Below are positions 1-7,203 of a DNA stretch of 15,117 nt, piece by piece. The notes beneath the pieces are model-generated. The model worked only from the letters and a program-made list of their open reading frames with translations. It did not search any database and was not told the DNA's origin. The translations under genes and the position numbers were made by a program. The stretch is from Methanosarcinales archaeon (GTDB lineage: Archaea; Halobacteriota; Syntropharchaeia; Alkanophagales; Methanospirareceae), in assembly GCA_030621945.1 (NCBI GenBank), contig JAUXGS010000002.1, forward strand, positions 1-15,117. Reading direction: 5' to 3'. The first letter of the stretch is position 1; each line of letters opens with the position of its first letter.

Positions 1-1011
1 CGTTGGCACGATCGCCGAGCCGTGCAATCCGAGTTTGTGCAATCCGGTATCAACGAGAATGGCGAGTCGTGGTAAATAGCCCAGGTCTTCGAGTAGACTG
101 AGCATGAAATAAAAGGTAATGATAAATGGCAAAACCATGCCAAAGGGAACATATAACCCTGTCGTCAGGATACCCAGCGATTGCTCGAAATCCAGCGCTT
201 CAACCGTCGAGGTGCCGATCAGGAGGTCGTGGAGCAGCCCGCTCGGCGCAAATGAATTTACAACGCCTACAATCCACGGTCCATAGTAGTTACAGAAGAT
301 TGGATCCAGCAGATATTCAATTATCGCATTCCCGATCTCGATGATAAAGAGAAACACGAAGAGTATCGCGAGTATCGCAATAGGAATGCCGGTTGCGGGC
401 TTCACCGTGGCATCTGCTATACGTTCGCGAATCGTGTGATGGCGGTGATGCACCACTTGAACGTCCCGAATAATTTCACCAACTTTCAACCATCTTTTCT
501 CTTCAGACATCGGCGACTCAATCGTTTTGGATGGCTTAGCATCACTGACTGCAGATGCCAGTTCCTTTATTCCCGTTCCACATAACGCACACATTGGAAC
601 AACCGACACGCCGAGCAACTGTTCCAATTTCTCCACGTCTATATCAATGCCGAGGTGCTTTGTCTCGTCCCACAGGTTCAAAGCAACGATAGTGGGCTTC
701 TTCCTCTCCAGAATTTCCAGGGTCAGGTAAAGATTTCGTTCCAGATGCGTTGCATCTACAACGTTTATTACGATATCACCCTCCTGCAGCATGGTCTGGG
801 CTACTTCCTCGGCTTTTGAAGTGGGTTCTAAGGAATACGTGCCGGGAACGTCAATCAACTCGAACTTCTCTTCCTCGATGAATGTAGTACCTTTTGTAAA
901 GTCAACCGTCGTTCCGGGATAATTTGACGAAATCACGTTCACTCCGGTCAGGCGTGAAAAAACAACACTCTTACCAACGTTTGGGCAGCCAGTTAGCGCT
1001 ATCTTTTTCAT
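1..1011 (-). CDS. feoB: FeoB ferrous iron transporter, N-terminal 337 residues (cut by window edge)
   Basis: FeoB imports Fe(II) across the cytoplasmic membrane; its N-terminal G domain regulates a membrane pore domain. The frame stays open from the ATG at 1011 to base 1, so the C-terminal part of a protein usually 600-700 residues long lies outside. Visible motifs: P-loop GCPNVGKS (residues 9-16), switch region SNYPGTT, G3 DVPGTYSL, G4-type NLWD, and a G5-like CALCGTG. After about residue 210 there are hydrophobic segments (IAILAILFVFLFIIEIGNAI and later ones) that begin the pore domain, including a LEDLGYLPR motif typical of FeoB. The start codon overlaps the feoA stop as ATGA, so the two are translationally coupled. 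The P-loop has Val where many FeoB proteins have Thr/Ser after GKS; I believe this form occurs in archaeal FeoB. No frameshift is seen. Confidence 0.96.
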   Translation of the reverse strand, partial: MKKIALTGCPNVGKSVVFSRLTGVNVISSNYPGTTVDFTKGTTFIEEEKFELIDVPGTYSLEPTSKAEEVAQTMLQEGDIVINVVDATHLERNLYLTLEILERKKPTIVALNLWDETKHLGIDIDVEKLEQLLGVSVVPMCALCGTGIKELASAVSDAKPSKTIESPMSEEKRWLKVGEIIRDVQVVHHRHHTIRERIADATVKPATGIPIAILAILFVFLFIIEIGNAIIEYLLDPIFCNYYGPWIVGVVNSFAPSGLLHDLLIGTSTVEALDFEQSLGILTTGLYVPFGMVLPFIITFYFMLSLLEDLGYLPRLAILVDTGLHKLGLHGSAIVPT

Positions 1012-1262
1012 ATTTTCTGGATCAAAATGTGCCGCGCCATCCCTCTCCCAATTGCTATCTGCGTGCCTTCAACGTCTATGACGAACGGTCCTCGCGCTGG
1101 TTGTGCCGCTATTACTTTAACGATTTTTCCTTCCATGAGCCCCATAGTCCTGAAGTGGCGTTGTCTTCCCGCACCTGGGCCCAACGCGACGATTTTCGCT
1201 TCTTCACCGGGTAGCAATGTGGTGAGGGGAACTCCTCTTTCATCAGAATTCATATTACTCAT
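1008..1262 (-). CDS. feoA: FeoA, ferrous iron transport accessory protein
   Basis: A small SH3-like protein of the FeoA family, thought to act with FeoB on the cytoplasmic side of the membrane. The sequence contains the family signature: a loop rich in Gly around GPGAGRQR, the RTMGLMEGKIVKVIAA core and the closing GTQIAIGRGMARHILI strand. The frame can begin at a GTG at 1274, but the ATG at 1262 is preferred: GGTGGAG lies at 1269-1275, six bases upstream, which is a good archaeal ribosome site. This gives 84 residues, normal for the family. Its TGA stop overlaps the feoB ATG by four bases. A decayed insertion sequence ends about 210 bp upstream, so the promoter must lie in the AT-rich gap or in the IS remnant. 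Confidence 0.93.
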   Translation of the reverse strand: MSNMNSDERGVPLTTLLPGEEAKIVALGPGAGRQRHFRTMGLMEGKIVKVIAAQPARGPFVIDVEGTQIAIGRGMARHILIQKI

Positions 1263-1475
1263 CAGCTTCTCCACCGTATTCTTATTATACCTCTCCCTAA
1301 ATTTTCTTTTATTGCGTTATTTTTTCTGTATATGGACTATAACTTTTCTCTTATTCCCTCTTTCTCTTTTTCGAAAATCAATCTACATACACTCTAAATT
1401 ATTCGTTACCACTCCTCTTTTATTCTATTTATTAATATCTCAGTAAAGAAGAGATCATTTCACCACCCCTAAAAG
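1263..1475. other. AT-rich upstream region of feoAB
   Basis: This 213-bp gap separates feoA from the end of an insertion sequence. It is AT-rich with long pyrimidine runs on the plus strand. On the minus strand an AGGGGTGGTGAA ribosome-site-like sequence is followed by ATG at about 1455 and only eight codons before a TAA. I see no convincing Fur/DtxR-type inverted repeat. A TATA-like GTTATAGTCCATATA on the minus strand (about 1330-1345) is the best promoter candidate for feoAB, at low certainty. Confidence 0.4.
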
Positions 1476-1478
1476 TTG

Positions 1479-1488
1479 GTTAACCCCC
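1479..1488. repeat. Left inverted repeat of the IS4-type element
   Basis: GTTAACCCCC here is matched by GGGGGTTAAC at 2565-2574. It lies just outside the transposase terminal stop codon at 1496-1498, as expected for an IS end. Confidence 0.65.
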
Positions 1489-1495
1489 TCGCTAA

Positions 1496-2392
1496 TTACC
1501 ATTCCGCGAGCCTCTGTAATTCCGCCTTTGAGTTAATATCAAGCGATACTAGCACGCCTACTAAAAGTACATTCAAACAAACGAATTTTTTGACTTACCG
1601 CTCAGTATATCGGTGCAATTGCTTTAAACCGAAAGCACTTTTCGCTAATTTGAATATATCCTCGATCATCCCCCTTATTTGCCTATAAACCTCACACTTC
1701 TCAAGCTTTGTCTTTAAACTCATTGCTAAACGATTGAAAAAGGTCTTTTCCACCTCTTTGTTGGATATGCTGAATACGGAGAGGGGATATGAGAGCTTTC
1801 CAAGTAATTTCTCCGTTTTGAAGGTTTTCTTCGTAAAAATCACCGGGATTACCTTGAATCGCGATACCCCCATAAAGTAGTTATCGTAGCTATAATAGCC
1901 CCTGTCAAAGATAACCATATCGCCATTCCTGGCTATTCTTCTCCTTTTCAGCTCTTCCAAATCTGCCTTTCTTATCCTTCTCCTGAACCAGTTTAGATCC
2001 ACGGATATATCGGTTGAATCTACCACGAACACCCCTTCTCGCCCTTTTTTGGCATATATCGTGCCCAACACGCCAGAAACAAAGTCCAAAAACTGCTACT
2101 CGCTGTATCTACCCAGAAACCGGTAGATCTTCTGCGCTTCCGGGATCTCCCCCAGGTGTGCAAAACATCTCAGCTCTTTCCCCTTCTTTACCTCTTCGAC
2201 CACGTACGAGATGTCCTCGGAGAAAAACATAGCAATAAAGACGATTTTAAGCATCGCGCTAGCCATATCCTCCGTTTTTATCCCTTGTTTCGCCATCTAT
2301 TGCTTTACTCTCCGTGAGATGATAATAGCAAGTATATTCCATAATAGTGCCCATTTCGGGTCTTCTTCATCTTTTACTATTGGGACATTCAT
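1496..2392 (-). pseudogene. IS4-type DDE transposase, broken by stops and a central deletion
   Basis: All pieces lie in one reading frame. A start at ATG 2392 follows a good TATA box (TTTATATC, about 2426-2433) and reads MNVPIVKDEEDPKWALL up to a TAG at 2297-2299, followed directly by ATG. The next piece (IVFIAMFFSEDISYVVEEVK, PEAQKIYRFLGRYSE) ends at a TAG at 2096-2098. The catalytic piece contains VDSTDI (first Asp), DRGYYSYDNY (second Asp) and IEDIFKLAK (Glu), and meets a TAA at 1595-1597. Beyond it VKKFVCLNVLLVG and AELQRLAEW continue to the TAA at 1496-1498. Family transposases, as I recall them, have about 50 residues (WGYS.SKGYYIG.KLTL and onward) between KADLE and ELKRRR; here these join directly, so there is an in-frame central deletion. 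With one ochre and the deletion, the gene is dead. Confidence 0.85.
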
Positions 2393-2564
2393 ATCTTCCA
2401 CTATAAAACAGTTAGAAAAGCTCAGATATAAATTTTACGGTTTTATTTTCGCTAAAATTGCAATTTATTGGTTTTGGAACTGTACTTTTGCTATCAAAGA
2501 TAATACTGACTGTAACTACGCTAAAGGATAGGTTAGAGGTCTATATTACAGGCTGGATTAGGAT

Positions 2565-2574
2565 GGGGGTTAAC
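2565..2574. repeat. Right inverted repeat of the IS4-type element
   Basis: GGGGGTTAAC is the exact complement of the repeat at 1479-1488. About 170 bp separate it from the transposase ATG at 2392, a region holding the TATA box but no further coding similarity that I can see. Confidence 0.65.
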
Positions 2575-2666
2575 AAATAAAGGTGTTATTTTGGCAGGTA
2601 AAGAAGGAATGAGGACTTTTCGTCCAAAACGATGCCATTGTCATGCCAAACCTGTAAAACAAATAA

Positions 2667-3560
2667 GGCACTTCGCCCATTTTAGGATTGTCTCCTACGT
2701 GATTGAAGGATTTTCAGCTTGAAATACTCCAAATCGTGGAATCCGTAAGCTCTTCGCTTGATGAGGTTTATCTTGTTATTGAATGCCTCGCTCGCTGCAT
2801 TGGTCAGCCTGTGCTTGAAGTAGTTCGCGATCCGTAGAGATATGATCTGATGGTTTTGACGACCATGTCGAATTGCGATAGCCCGGCCTCTTTGACGTTC
2901 TCGAACCATTTATCAAGCCGTTTCATCGCAGTCACTTCATCTCGTCCATCGAAGATGTCCAGTGCCTGCTCTTTCAGCAAATATGCTTGATACAGCCTCT
3001 CGTTCTCTTCCATTAACGTGTTGAGAGTCTCCCTACTCTCATCATCCAACTTCTCCCCCGCTTCAGGATCAGAAATCGTTTCTTCTTGTACTTTTTACGC
3101 GTTTCTGCGTTGGCGTTGGCGAACTCCTGCTTGCGCACCTTGTCCACTGCCTCGGTGATCTTCCGTGCGATGTGGAACACATCAAAGACGATCTCAGCGT
3201 TCGTGTTTTCGCGTACAGAAGCGATATATGGCCCTCACGTGTCCATCACGCACACCTGTATTTGTCAACAAAGCCCAATTTCTCCACGCCACGATAGCCA
3301 CACCGGCACCGCATCTTCCGCTCATCAAAGATAATGAAGCACTTCTTCAGCCCCAGATCGAGGTCTCTAATCGTGCGAGTATACGTGTCTTCAATAAAGG
3401 AGCATCGCGCCACATTCAGGACAGTCACCCGTCTTACGCGTACAGGTCAAAAACAGCGTTATCCCATGGCTCATCTTCGACCGCATCGCAAAGCTTATAA
3501 CCGTGGAAATCAAACATGTTTCTGAATATTGGAGACAGCTTTAGACGAGTCATTTTTGCC
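2667..3560 (-). mobile_element. Decayed ISL3-type insertion sequence
   Basis: The left end begins GGCACTTCGCCCATTTTAGG and closes its terminal repeat with TGTCTCC. The second copy of this element at 13746-13968 is similar up to GAAGTGCC and diverges beyond it, which fixes this terminus. The right end, GGAGACAGCTTTAG to TTTTTGCC (3531-3560), keeps GGAGACA and TGCC of the inverted repeat. The element is about 0.9 kb, against about 1.3 kb usual for ISL3, because of a central deletion in the transposase. No clear 8-bp target duplication is seen. Confidence 0.7.
2682..3517 (-). pseudogene. ISL3-family transposase with frameshifts, a stop and a central deletion
   Basis: Read on the minus strand from ATG 3517 (MFDFHGYKLCDA), the pieces follow the ISL3 order: N-terminal zinc-binding part (CPECGAM, then KMRCRCGYRG), the second catalytic region (VMDT-stop-GPYIASVREN with TGA in place of the expected Trp codon, then IVFDVFHIARKITEAVDKVRK), and the C-terminus (NYFKHRLTNAASEAF, INLIKRRAYGFHDLEYFKLK). 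At least four frame changes are needed, around 3440, 3390, 3060 and 2835. The segment between DKYRC and VMDT lacks the helix-turn-helix and first catalytic Asp expected in ISL3, about 130 residues by my estimate. It cannot make transposase. Confidence 0.85.
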
Positions 3561-3564
3561 AAAA

Positions 3565-3576
3565 GAGATATATCTC
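3565..3576. repeat. Perfect 12-bp palindrome GAGATATATCTC
   Basis: GAGATA/TATCTC lies between the ISL3 right end and the leuC stop codon. It could be part of an mRNA 3' end structure for leuC, but there is no loop and no T-run directly after it on the minus strand apart from AT-rich sequence, so a terminator role is weakly supported. Confidence 0.3.
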
Positions 3577-3630
3577 GCTGTATTTATATCTCCATATTCA
3601 TCCCAAAGTTGGAGAAGAACCCCTTTTGTT

Positions 3631-4896
3631 TTAGCCCAACTCTGCCGGATCGGTTATTCGTCCTGTAATTGCCGACGCTGCAACTACTGCGGGATTCGCC
3701 AGATATACTTCGGAATCCTTGTGCCCCATCCGCCCAATGAAGTTTCGGTTCGTTGTGCTTATGCATCTTTCTCCCGATGCAAGAACGCCCATGTGCCCAC
3801 CAAGACATGCGCCGCAGGTGGGACCACAAACAAAAGCTCCTGCATTAAGGAAAGTTAGGATTAACCCTTCTTCGATCGCCTGCCGGAACACCTTCTCACT
3901 TGCTGGCACTACAATCATCCGCACCTCAGGATTTACCTTTTTACCCTTCAATAGCTTTGCAGCAACCCGTAAATCCTCGATTCTGCCATTGGTACACGAA
4001 CCGAGATATGCCTGGTCAATGAGAACGTCCAATTCATTTGCAGGCGCGGTATTCTCAGGTAAAAAGGGTTTTGCGACCGTTGGCACGATCTCCGTAGCAT
4101 CATATTCAAACACTTCCTCGTAATCTCCTTCATTACCATCGGCATAAACTGCGTTATATTCGCCTCGTACCCGCCCCCCGTTCAGGAACTCAAAGACCTT
4201 CTCGTCAGGTGGGATGATCCCTGCTTTAGCTCCTGCTTCTATCGCCATGTTCGATATTGTTATTCTATCAGAAAGACTCAAACTTTCGATCGCAGTCCCG
4301 TAAAACTCCTGTGCCTTGTAGAGCGAGCCGGAAACGCCTATATCGCCAATGACATGCAGAATTATATCCTTACCCATTACGTATCGCTTCAACGTACCGT
4401 TAATCACGAACTTCTGCGTCTCTGGAACTTTGAACCACAATCTTCCGGTAGCCATTGCTGCGGCTGCCTCTGTCGAGCCTACACCAGTGGAAAAAGCCCC
4501 TAATGCACCATACGAGCAGGTATGCGAATCTGCACCTATGATTAACCTTCCAGGCGCAGCAAATCCGTCCTCTATCATTACCTGATGGCATACTCCCCCT
4601 CGGCCTATCTCATAATAATGCTCAATCCGGTATCGCCGAGCATAATCCCGCAATGCTTTCGCCTGCTCTGCAGAAGCCACATCCTTGTTCGGAACATAAT
4701 GGTCCTGTACCACGACTACTTTCTCGCGTCTTATCTCGTCCTCACGGCCAAGCTCCTCGAAGACTTCAAAAGCAGGCACGCCCGTTATGTCATTCACCAT
4801 GATGTAATCTACCGCGCAGTCAACAATTTCACCGGCATTCGCCGCATTATCTTTCCCTGCTTTTTCACCCAGGATTTTTTCCGCTATCGTAGACAT
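3631..4896 (-). CDS. leuC: LeuC/homoaconitase-family large subunit
   Basis: An aconitase-superfamily hydro-lyase large subunit that isomerises 2-isopropylmalate (leucine synthesis) or, in methanogens, homocitrate-type acids in the 2-oxosuberate branch leading to coenzyme B. The 421-residue length fits archaeal LeuC/HacA. The three [4Fe-4S] ligands are present: Cys301 in GSCTNGR, and Cys361 and Cys364 in CGPTCGAC. Substrate-loop motifs GADSHTCSYGALGAF (121-135) and STTNRNFIGRMG (380-391) are intact. Sequence alone cannot separate LeuC from HacA, since specificity is set largely by the small subunit, and no small-subunit gene (leuD/hacB) lies in the window. A TATA-like AAATTTTTATC sits about 60 bp upstream and AAGGGG about 10 bases before the ATG. 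Downstream lies IS debris. Confidence 0.93.
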   Translation of the reverse strand: MSTIAEKILGEKAGKDNAANAGEIVDCAVDYIMVNDITGVPAFEVFEELGREDEIRREKVVVVQDHYVPNKDVASAEQAKALRDYARRYRIEHYYEIGRGGVCHQVMIEDGFAAPGRLIIGADSHTCSYGALGAFSTGVGSTEAAAAMATGRLWFKVPETQKFVINGTLKRYVMGKDIILHVIGDIGVSGSLYKAQEFYGTAIESLSLSDRITISNMAIEAGAKAGIIPPDEKVFEFLNGGRVRGEYNAVYADGNEGDYEEVFEYDATEIVPTVAKPFLPENTAPANELDVLIDQAYLGSCTNGRIEDLRVAAKLLKGKKVNPEVRMIVVPASEKVFRQAIEEGLILTFLNAGAFVCGPTCGACLGGHMGVLASGERCISTTNRNFIGRMGHKDSEVYLANPAVVAASAITGRITDPAELG

Positions 4897-4950
4897 AGTT
4901 CAATAACCCCTTCTCGTTTAGAAAAGAAAAACGTTTACAAAAAATCCCTT

Positions 4951-4961
4951 GATAAAAATTT
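4951..4961 (-). promoter_or_regulatory. Possible TATA box for leuC
   Basis: AAATTTTTATC on the minus strand lies about 55 bases before the leuC ATG at 4896. This would leave a leader of roughly 30 bases containing GAGAAGGGG as a ribosome site. The gap to the 89-residue gene upstream is 97 bp, enough for a separate promoter. Confidence 0.35.
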
Positions 4962-4993
4962 CTGCCCGAGAACGTTTTGCATCCCCCTATCCA

Positions 4994-5263
4994 TCATAAC
5001 CTCATTACCTTTTCTAATAAGTCATTCACAACGTCCAGGGCTATCTCGAATTCTCCGCTAAGTCCGGCATTTAATGCTACCCAGGTGTTTAACGCGGTAC
5101 AAATCGTCAAAATCTTCTGCTCATCACAAGTCTTTTCAGTTATCGCTTTGGCAACCGCCTCTATGTTGATGATTCTTATCGCATACGCGTTTTCGATTAC
5201 GTTAAGAAGTGCCTGTGCGCGAGCTTTAGCTTCTTCTTGATTCATACAGTTGCAGGTAACCAC
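4994..5263 (-). CDS. Unknown small helical protein, 83-89 residues
   Basis: I do not recognise this protein. It begins either at GTG 5263 (89 residues) or ATG 5245 (83 residues, MNQEEAKARAQALL). It is predicted mainly alpha-helical, with no membrane segment; the interior is rich in Ala, Ile and Glu, and it ends DVVNDLLEKVMRL. A TTTTAAAA box lies 24 bases before the GTG, which suits a leaderless or near-leaderless transcript starting at GTG, while the ATG has no well-spaced ribosome site. It sits 41 bp downstream of the chaperonin gene and 97 bp upstream of leuC on the same strand. The start with two cysteines (VTCNC) exists only if the GTG is used. The base composition resembles its neighbours, and there is no sign of decay. 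Confidence 0.6.
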   Translation of the reverse strand: MVTCNCMNQEEAKARAQALLNVIENAYAIRIINIEAVAKAITEKTCDEQKILTICTALNTWVALNAGLSGEFEIALDVVNDLLEKVMRL

Positions 5264-5304
5264 CTGTTATCCCAACAAACCCGTCTCTTTTAAAAGAACT
5301 TACT

Positions 5305-7104
5305 TCAATCCTTACCATACACCGACTTCCGTTTCTTCTCTTCTGTCCCGGTGTATTTCAATCGTCCTCCTTTAAATTTGAAGTCTGGAGGCGTCCTCTC
5401 TGTTTCTATTAGATCGCGTGTTCTGCCGGAGATCATCGCTTCTATATTCCCCGACTCCTCTGCTACTTCACTCTTCGCTATATGCAAATCGTCTATCTTT
5501 ATCATCCCAGCAGCAGCACTCGCGGCAGAGATAACCGCCTGTAATTTCACCGTTAACGGATCTATGATTCCTTCTTCCACCATGTCTTTCACGGTCTTAT
5601 CATTTCCCGATATTCCCGTATTTTTATTACCTGCATAATGCTCCGCTCTGAGTGCTGTGAGTGTATCAATCTGGTCCATTCCACTGTTCTTCGCTATTGC
5701 CTTTGGTATACATTCCAAAGCGTCTGCAAACACATTCACTGCTAATTGCTCCTTGCTTGGTATAGTTCTCGCAAAGTTCCTTAATTCCGCTGCACATTCA
5801 GTCTCTGTTGCACCACCACCGGGCACTACTCTCGCATCATCATATAGGCAAGCGGCAGCATGCAAAGCACTTCTTATATCGCCCACCATGCCCTCCAAAA
5901 CCCTGATATGTGCACCTCTTATAAGTATTGTAGAGGTCTTCTTATACGAGCACTCTTCAAAAAATACATACTTTACACCGCCTACCTCTCGCTGTGCTAC
6001 TCGCCCTGCAAACCCTAATTTGTCTGCGGTTAGATCGCTTACATCTTGCACTATCTTCCCGCCAGTGGATTTCTCCAACCGCTTCAAATCAGTCATTTTC
6101 ACTCGTTTCATCAGCATTATCCCGGCTCTTCGGAACTTATCCAGCGCATCGTCATCCACACCCCACCGACAACAAACCACGTTTGCACCTGAGTTTAGTA
6201 CAGCGTCTATAAGCTCATTGAACATTCTCGCTCTAACATCTCTGAACTCCCTGAAATGAGATGCTTTTGAGATAGTAACATGAAAATCAAGTGACCCGGC
6301 CATTTCACCTGCTTTGCTACGTTCTCTTGCCGCTGTTCCGGTTTGGAGTTCCTTCCTGCCTTTTACTTTTGGCTCCTTATGCTCGATAGGGAAATCAAGC
6401 AGAGCGATCTTTGCGTTCTCCATGTCTGTCGGAAGATCATCCAGGACATCCCTGTCCACAACAACGCCTTCAAAGAAACGCGTATCCGCTACTCGCCCCC
6501 CACTCTTCACTTCTATTACGACATCATCCACATCTATCGGCAACTCTCCGCTCTCGCTTATCCGTTTTATGCTCTTCACGATTGCATCTACTAATCTATC
6601 CTCTTCACAATAGTCTCCTTTCTTTAATGCGGTCTTCGCCACTTGCTTCAAATACGCATCGCTTTCTCTTATCTCCACCGGCGATGCTATCTCATTAAAA
6701 ACCTCTTTTGTACGTTCCAGTGCCTTTTCATAACCTCTCAAAACCACATTTTGATGTACCCCAATGTTTCTCAGTTCAAATCCTCGCCACACCAGCTCAC
6801 CCGTCAGAATCATAACGGTAGCTATACCATCCCCGACTCTTTCACCTTGTGCTAAGCCTGCATTTATCAACACATCAGCAGTGGGATGCGTGTATTTCAA
6901 TTCCCTTACTATGCTGTATGCGTTACTGGTTACGAGGTCATCCATTTCGAGTTTTGTGGCGCCACCGGTTATCAATTTCTTCGATCCAAGAGGACCGATG
7001 GTGGATTTGAATATATCAGAGAAAGTATGGGATACAAGAGCGTTAGCTTCTTGGATTTCTTCTGGTGGCACTTCACCCGGCGGTAACTCATCTTTCATTG
7101 TCAT
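5305..7104 (-). CDS. Divergent thermosome-like group II chaperonin (Hsp60 paralogue)
   Basis: The whole TCP-1/thermosome fold is recognisable over 599 residues: equatorial start IFKSTIGPLGSKKLI (31-45), GERVGDGIATVMILTGEL (87-104), apical domain (about 210-370), SYKKTSTILIRGAHIRVLEG (386-405), VVPGGGATETECAAEL (426-441), and the late equatorial AEHYAGNKNTGI and MIKIDDLHIAKSE. Compared from memory with Thermoplasma thermosome alpha, the ISNDGAT motif is VTSNAYS, putting Asn61 where the first ATPase Asp sits; GDGTTT is GDGIAT, which keeps Asp92; and NDAIRVV is RSALHAA, putting Ser412 at the position of the essential late Asp. The C-terminus is charged (EEKKRKSVYGKD), without a Gly/Met tail. It may therefore be a weak or non-hydrolysing subunit acting with a canonical thermosome. 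Ribosome site GAGG lies shortly before ATG 7104. Confidence 0.93.
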   Translation of the reverse strand: MTMKDELPPGEVPPEEIQEANALVSHTFSDIFKSTIGPLGSKKLITGGATKLEMDDLVTSNAYSIVRELKYTHPTADVLINAGLAQGERVGDGIATVMILTGELVWRGFELRNIGVHQNVVLRGYEKALERTKEVFNEIASPVEIRESDAYLKQVAKTALKKGDYCEEDRLVDAIVKSIKRISESGELPIDVDDVVIEVKSGGRVADTRFFEGVVVDRDVLDDLPTDMENAKIALLDFPIEHKEPKVKGRKELQTGTAARERSKAGEMAGSLDFHVTISKASHFREFRDVRARMFNELIDAVLNSGANVVCCRWGVDDDALDKFRRAGIMLMKRVKMTDLKRLEKSTGGKIVQDVSDLTADKLGFAGRVAQREVGGVKYVFFEECSYKKTSTILIRGAHIRVLEGMVGDIRSALHAAACLYDDARVVPGGGATETECAAELRNFARTIPSKEQLAVNVFADALECIPKAIAKNSGMDQIDTLTALRAEHYAGNKNTGISGNDKTVKDMVEEGIIDPLTVKLQAVISAASAAAGMIKIDDLHIAKSEVAEESGNIEAMISGRTRDLIETERTPPDFKFKGGRLKYTGTEEKKRKSVYGKD

Positions 7105-7159
7105 CTTTTTTTCCTCTTTTCTTCTCCTATATCTTCACCGTAATGCGAATAATATGAGC

Positions 7160-7170
7160 AATAATAAATA
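7160..7170 (-). promoter_or_regulatory. Possible TATA box for the chaperonin gene
   Basis: GGGGTATTTATTATT on the minus strand has an archaeal TATA box preceded by G-rich bases, about 60 bp before the ATG at 7104. The predicted leader of about 35 bases holds GGAG and GAGG. The 99-bp gap from the antiporter stop supports a separate promoter. Confidence 0.4.
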
Positions 7171-7203
7171 CCCCTTTACAGTAAAAGATATTTGAATCCT
7201 CTT

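Larger units (their letters stand above)
1476..2577 (-). mobile_element. Decayed IS4-type insertion sequence with central deletion
   Basis: The element is bounded by the inverted repeat GTTAACCCCC at 1479-1488 and its complement at 2565-2574. Between them lies one broken transposase gene read on the minus strand. At about 1.1 kb it is shorter than expected, because the transposase has lost its middle. The exact tips and any target-site duplication cannot be fixed by eye; flanking bases TT(G/T) may belong to the inverted repeats. It lies next to a second, ISL3-type remnant. Confidence 0.7.

Noticed and set aside
1027..1446. Plus-strand open frame of 139 codons over feoA and its upstream region
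   Set aside because: The first half is the complement of feoA and the second half reads AT-rich, pyrimidine-run sequence into a Leu/Phe-rich string.
2573..2668. ACAAATAA occurring at about 2574-2581 and again at about 2659-2666, as a possible target duplication
   Set aside because: The two copies do not flank a single recognisable element; one abuts the IS4-type end and the other the ISL3 end. Chance in AT-rich DNA is likely.
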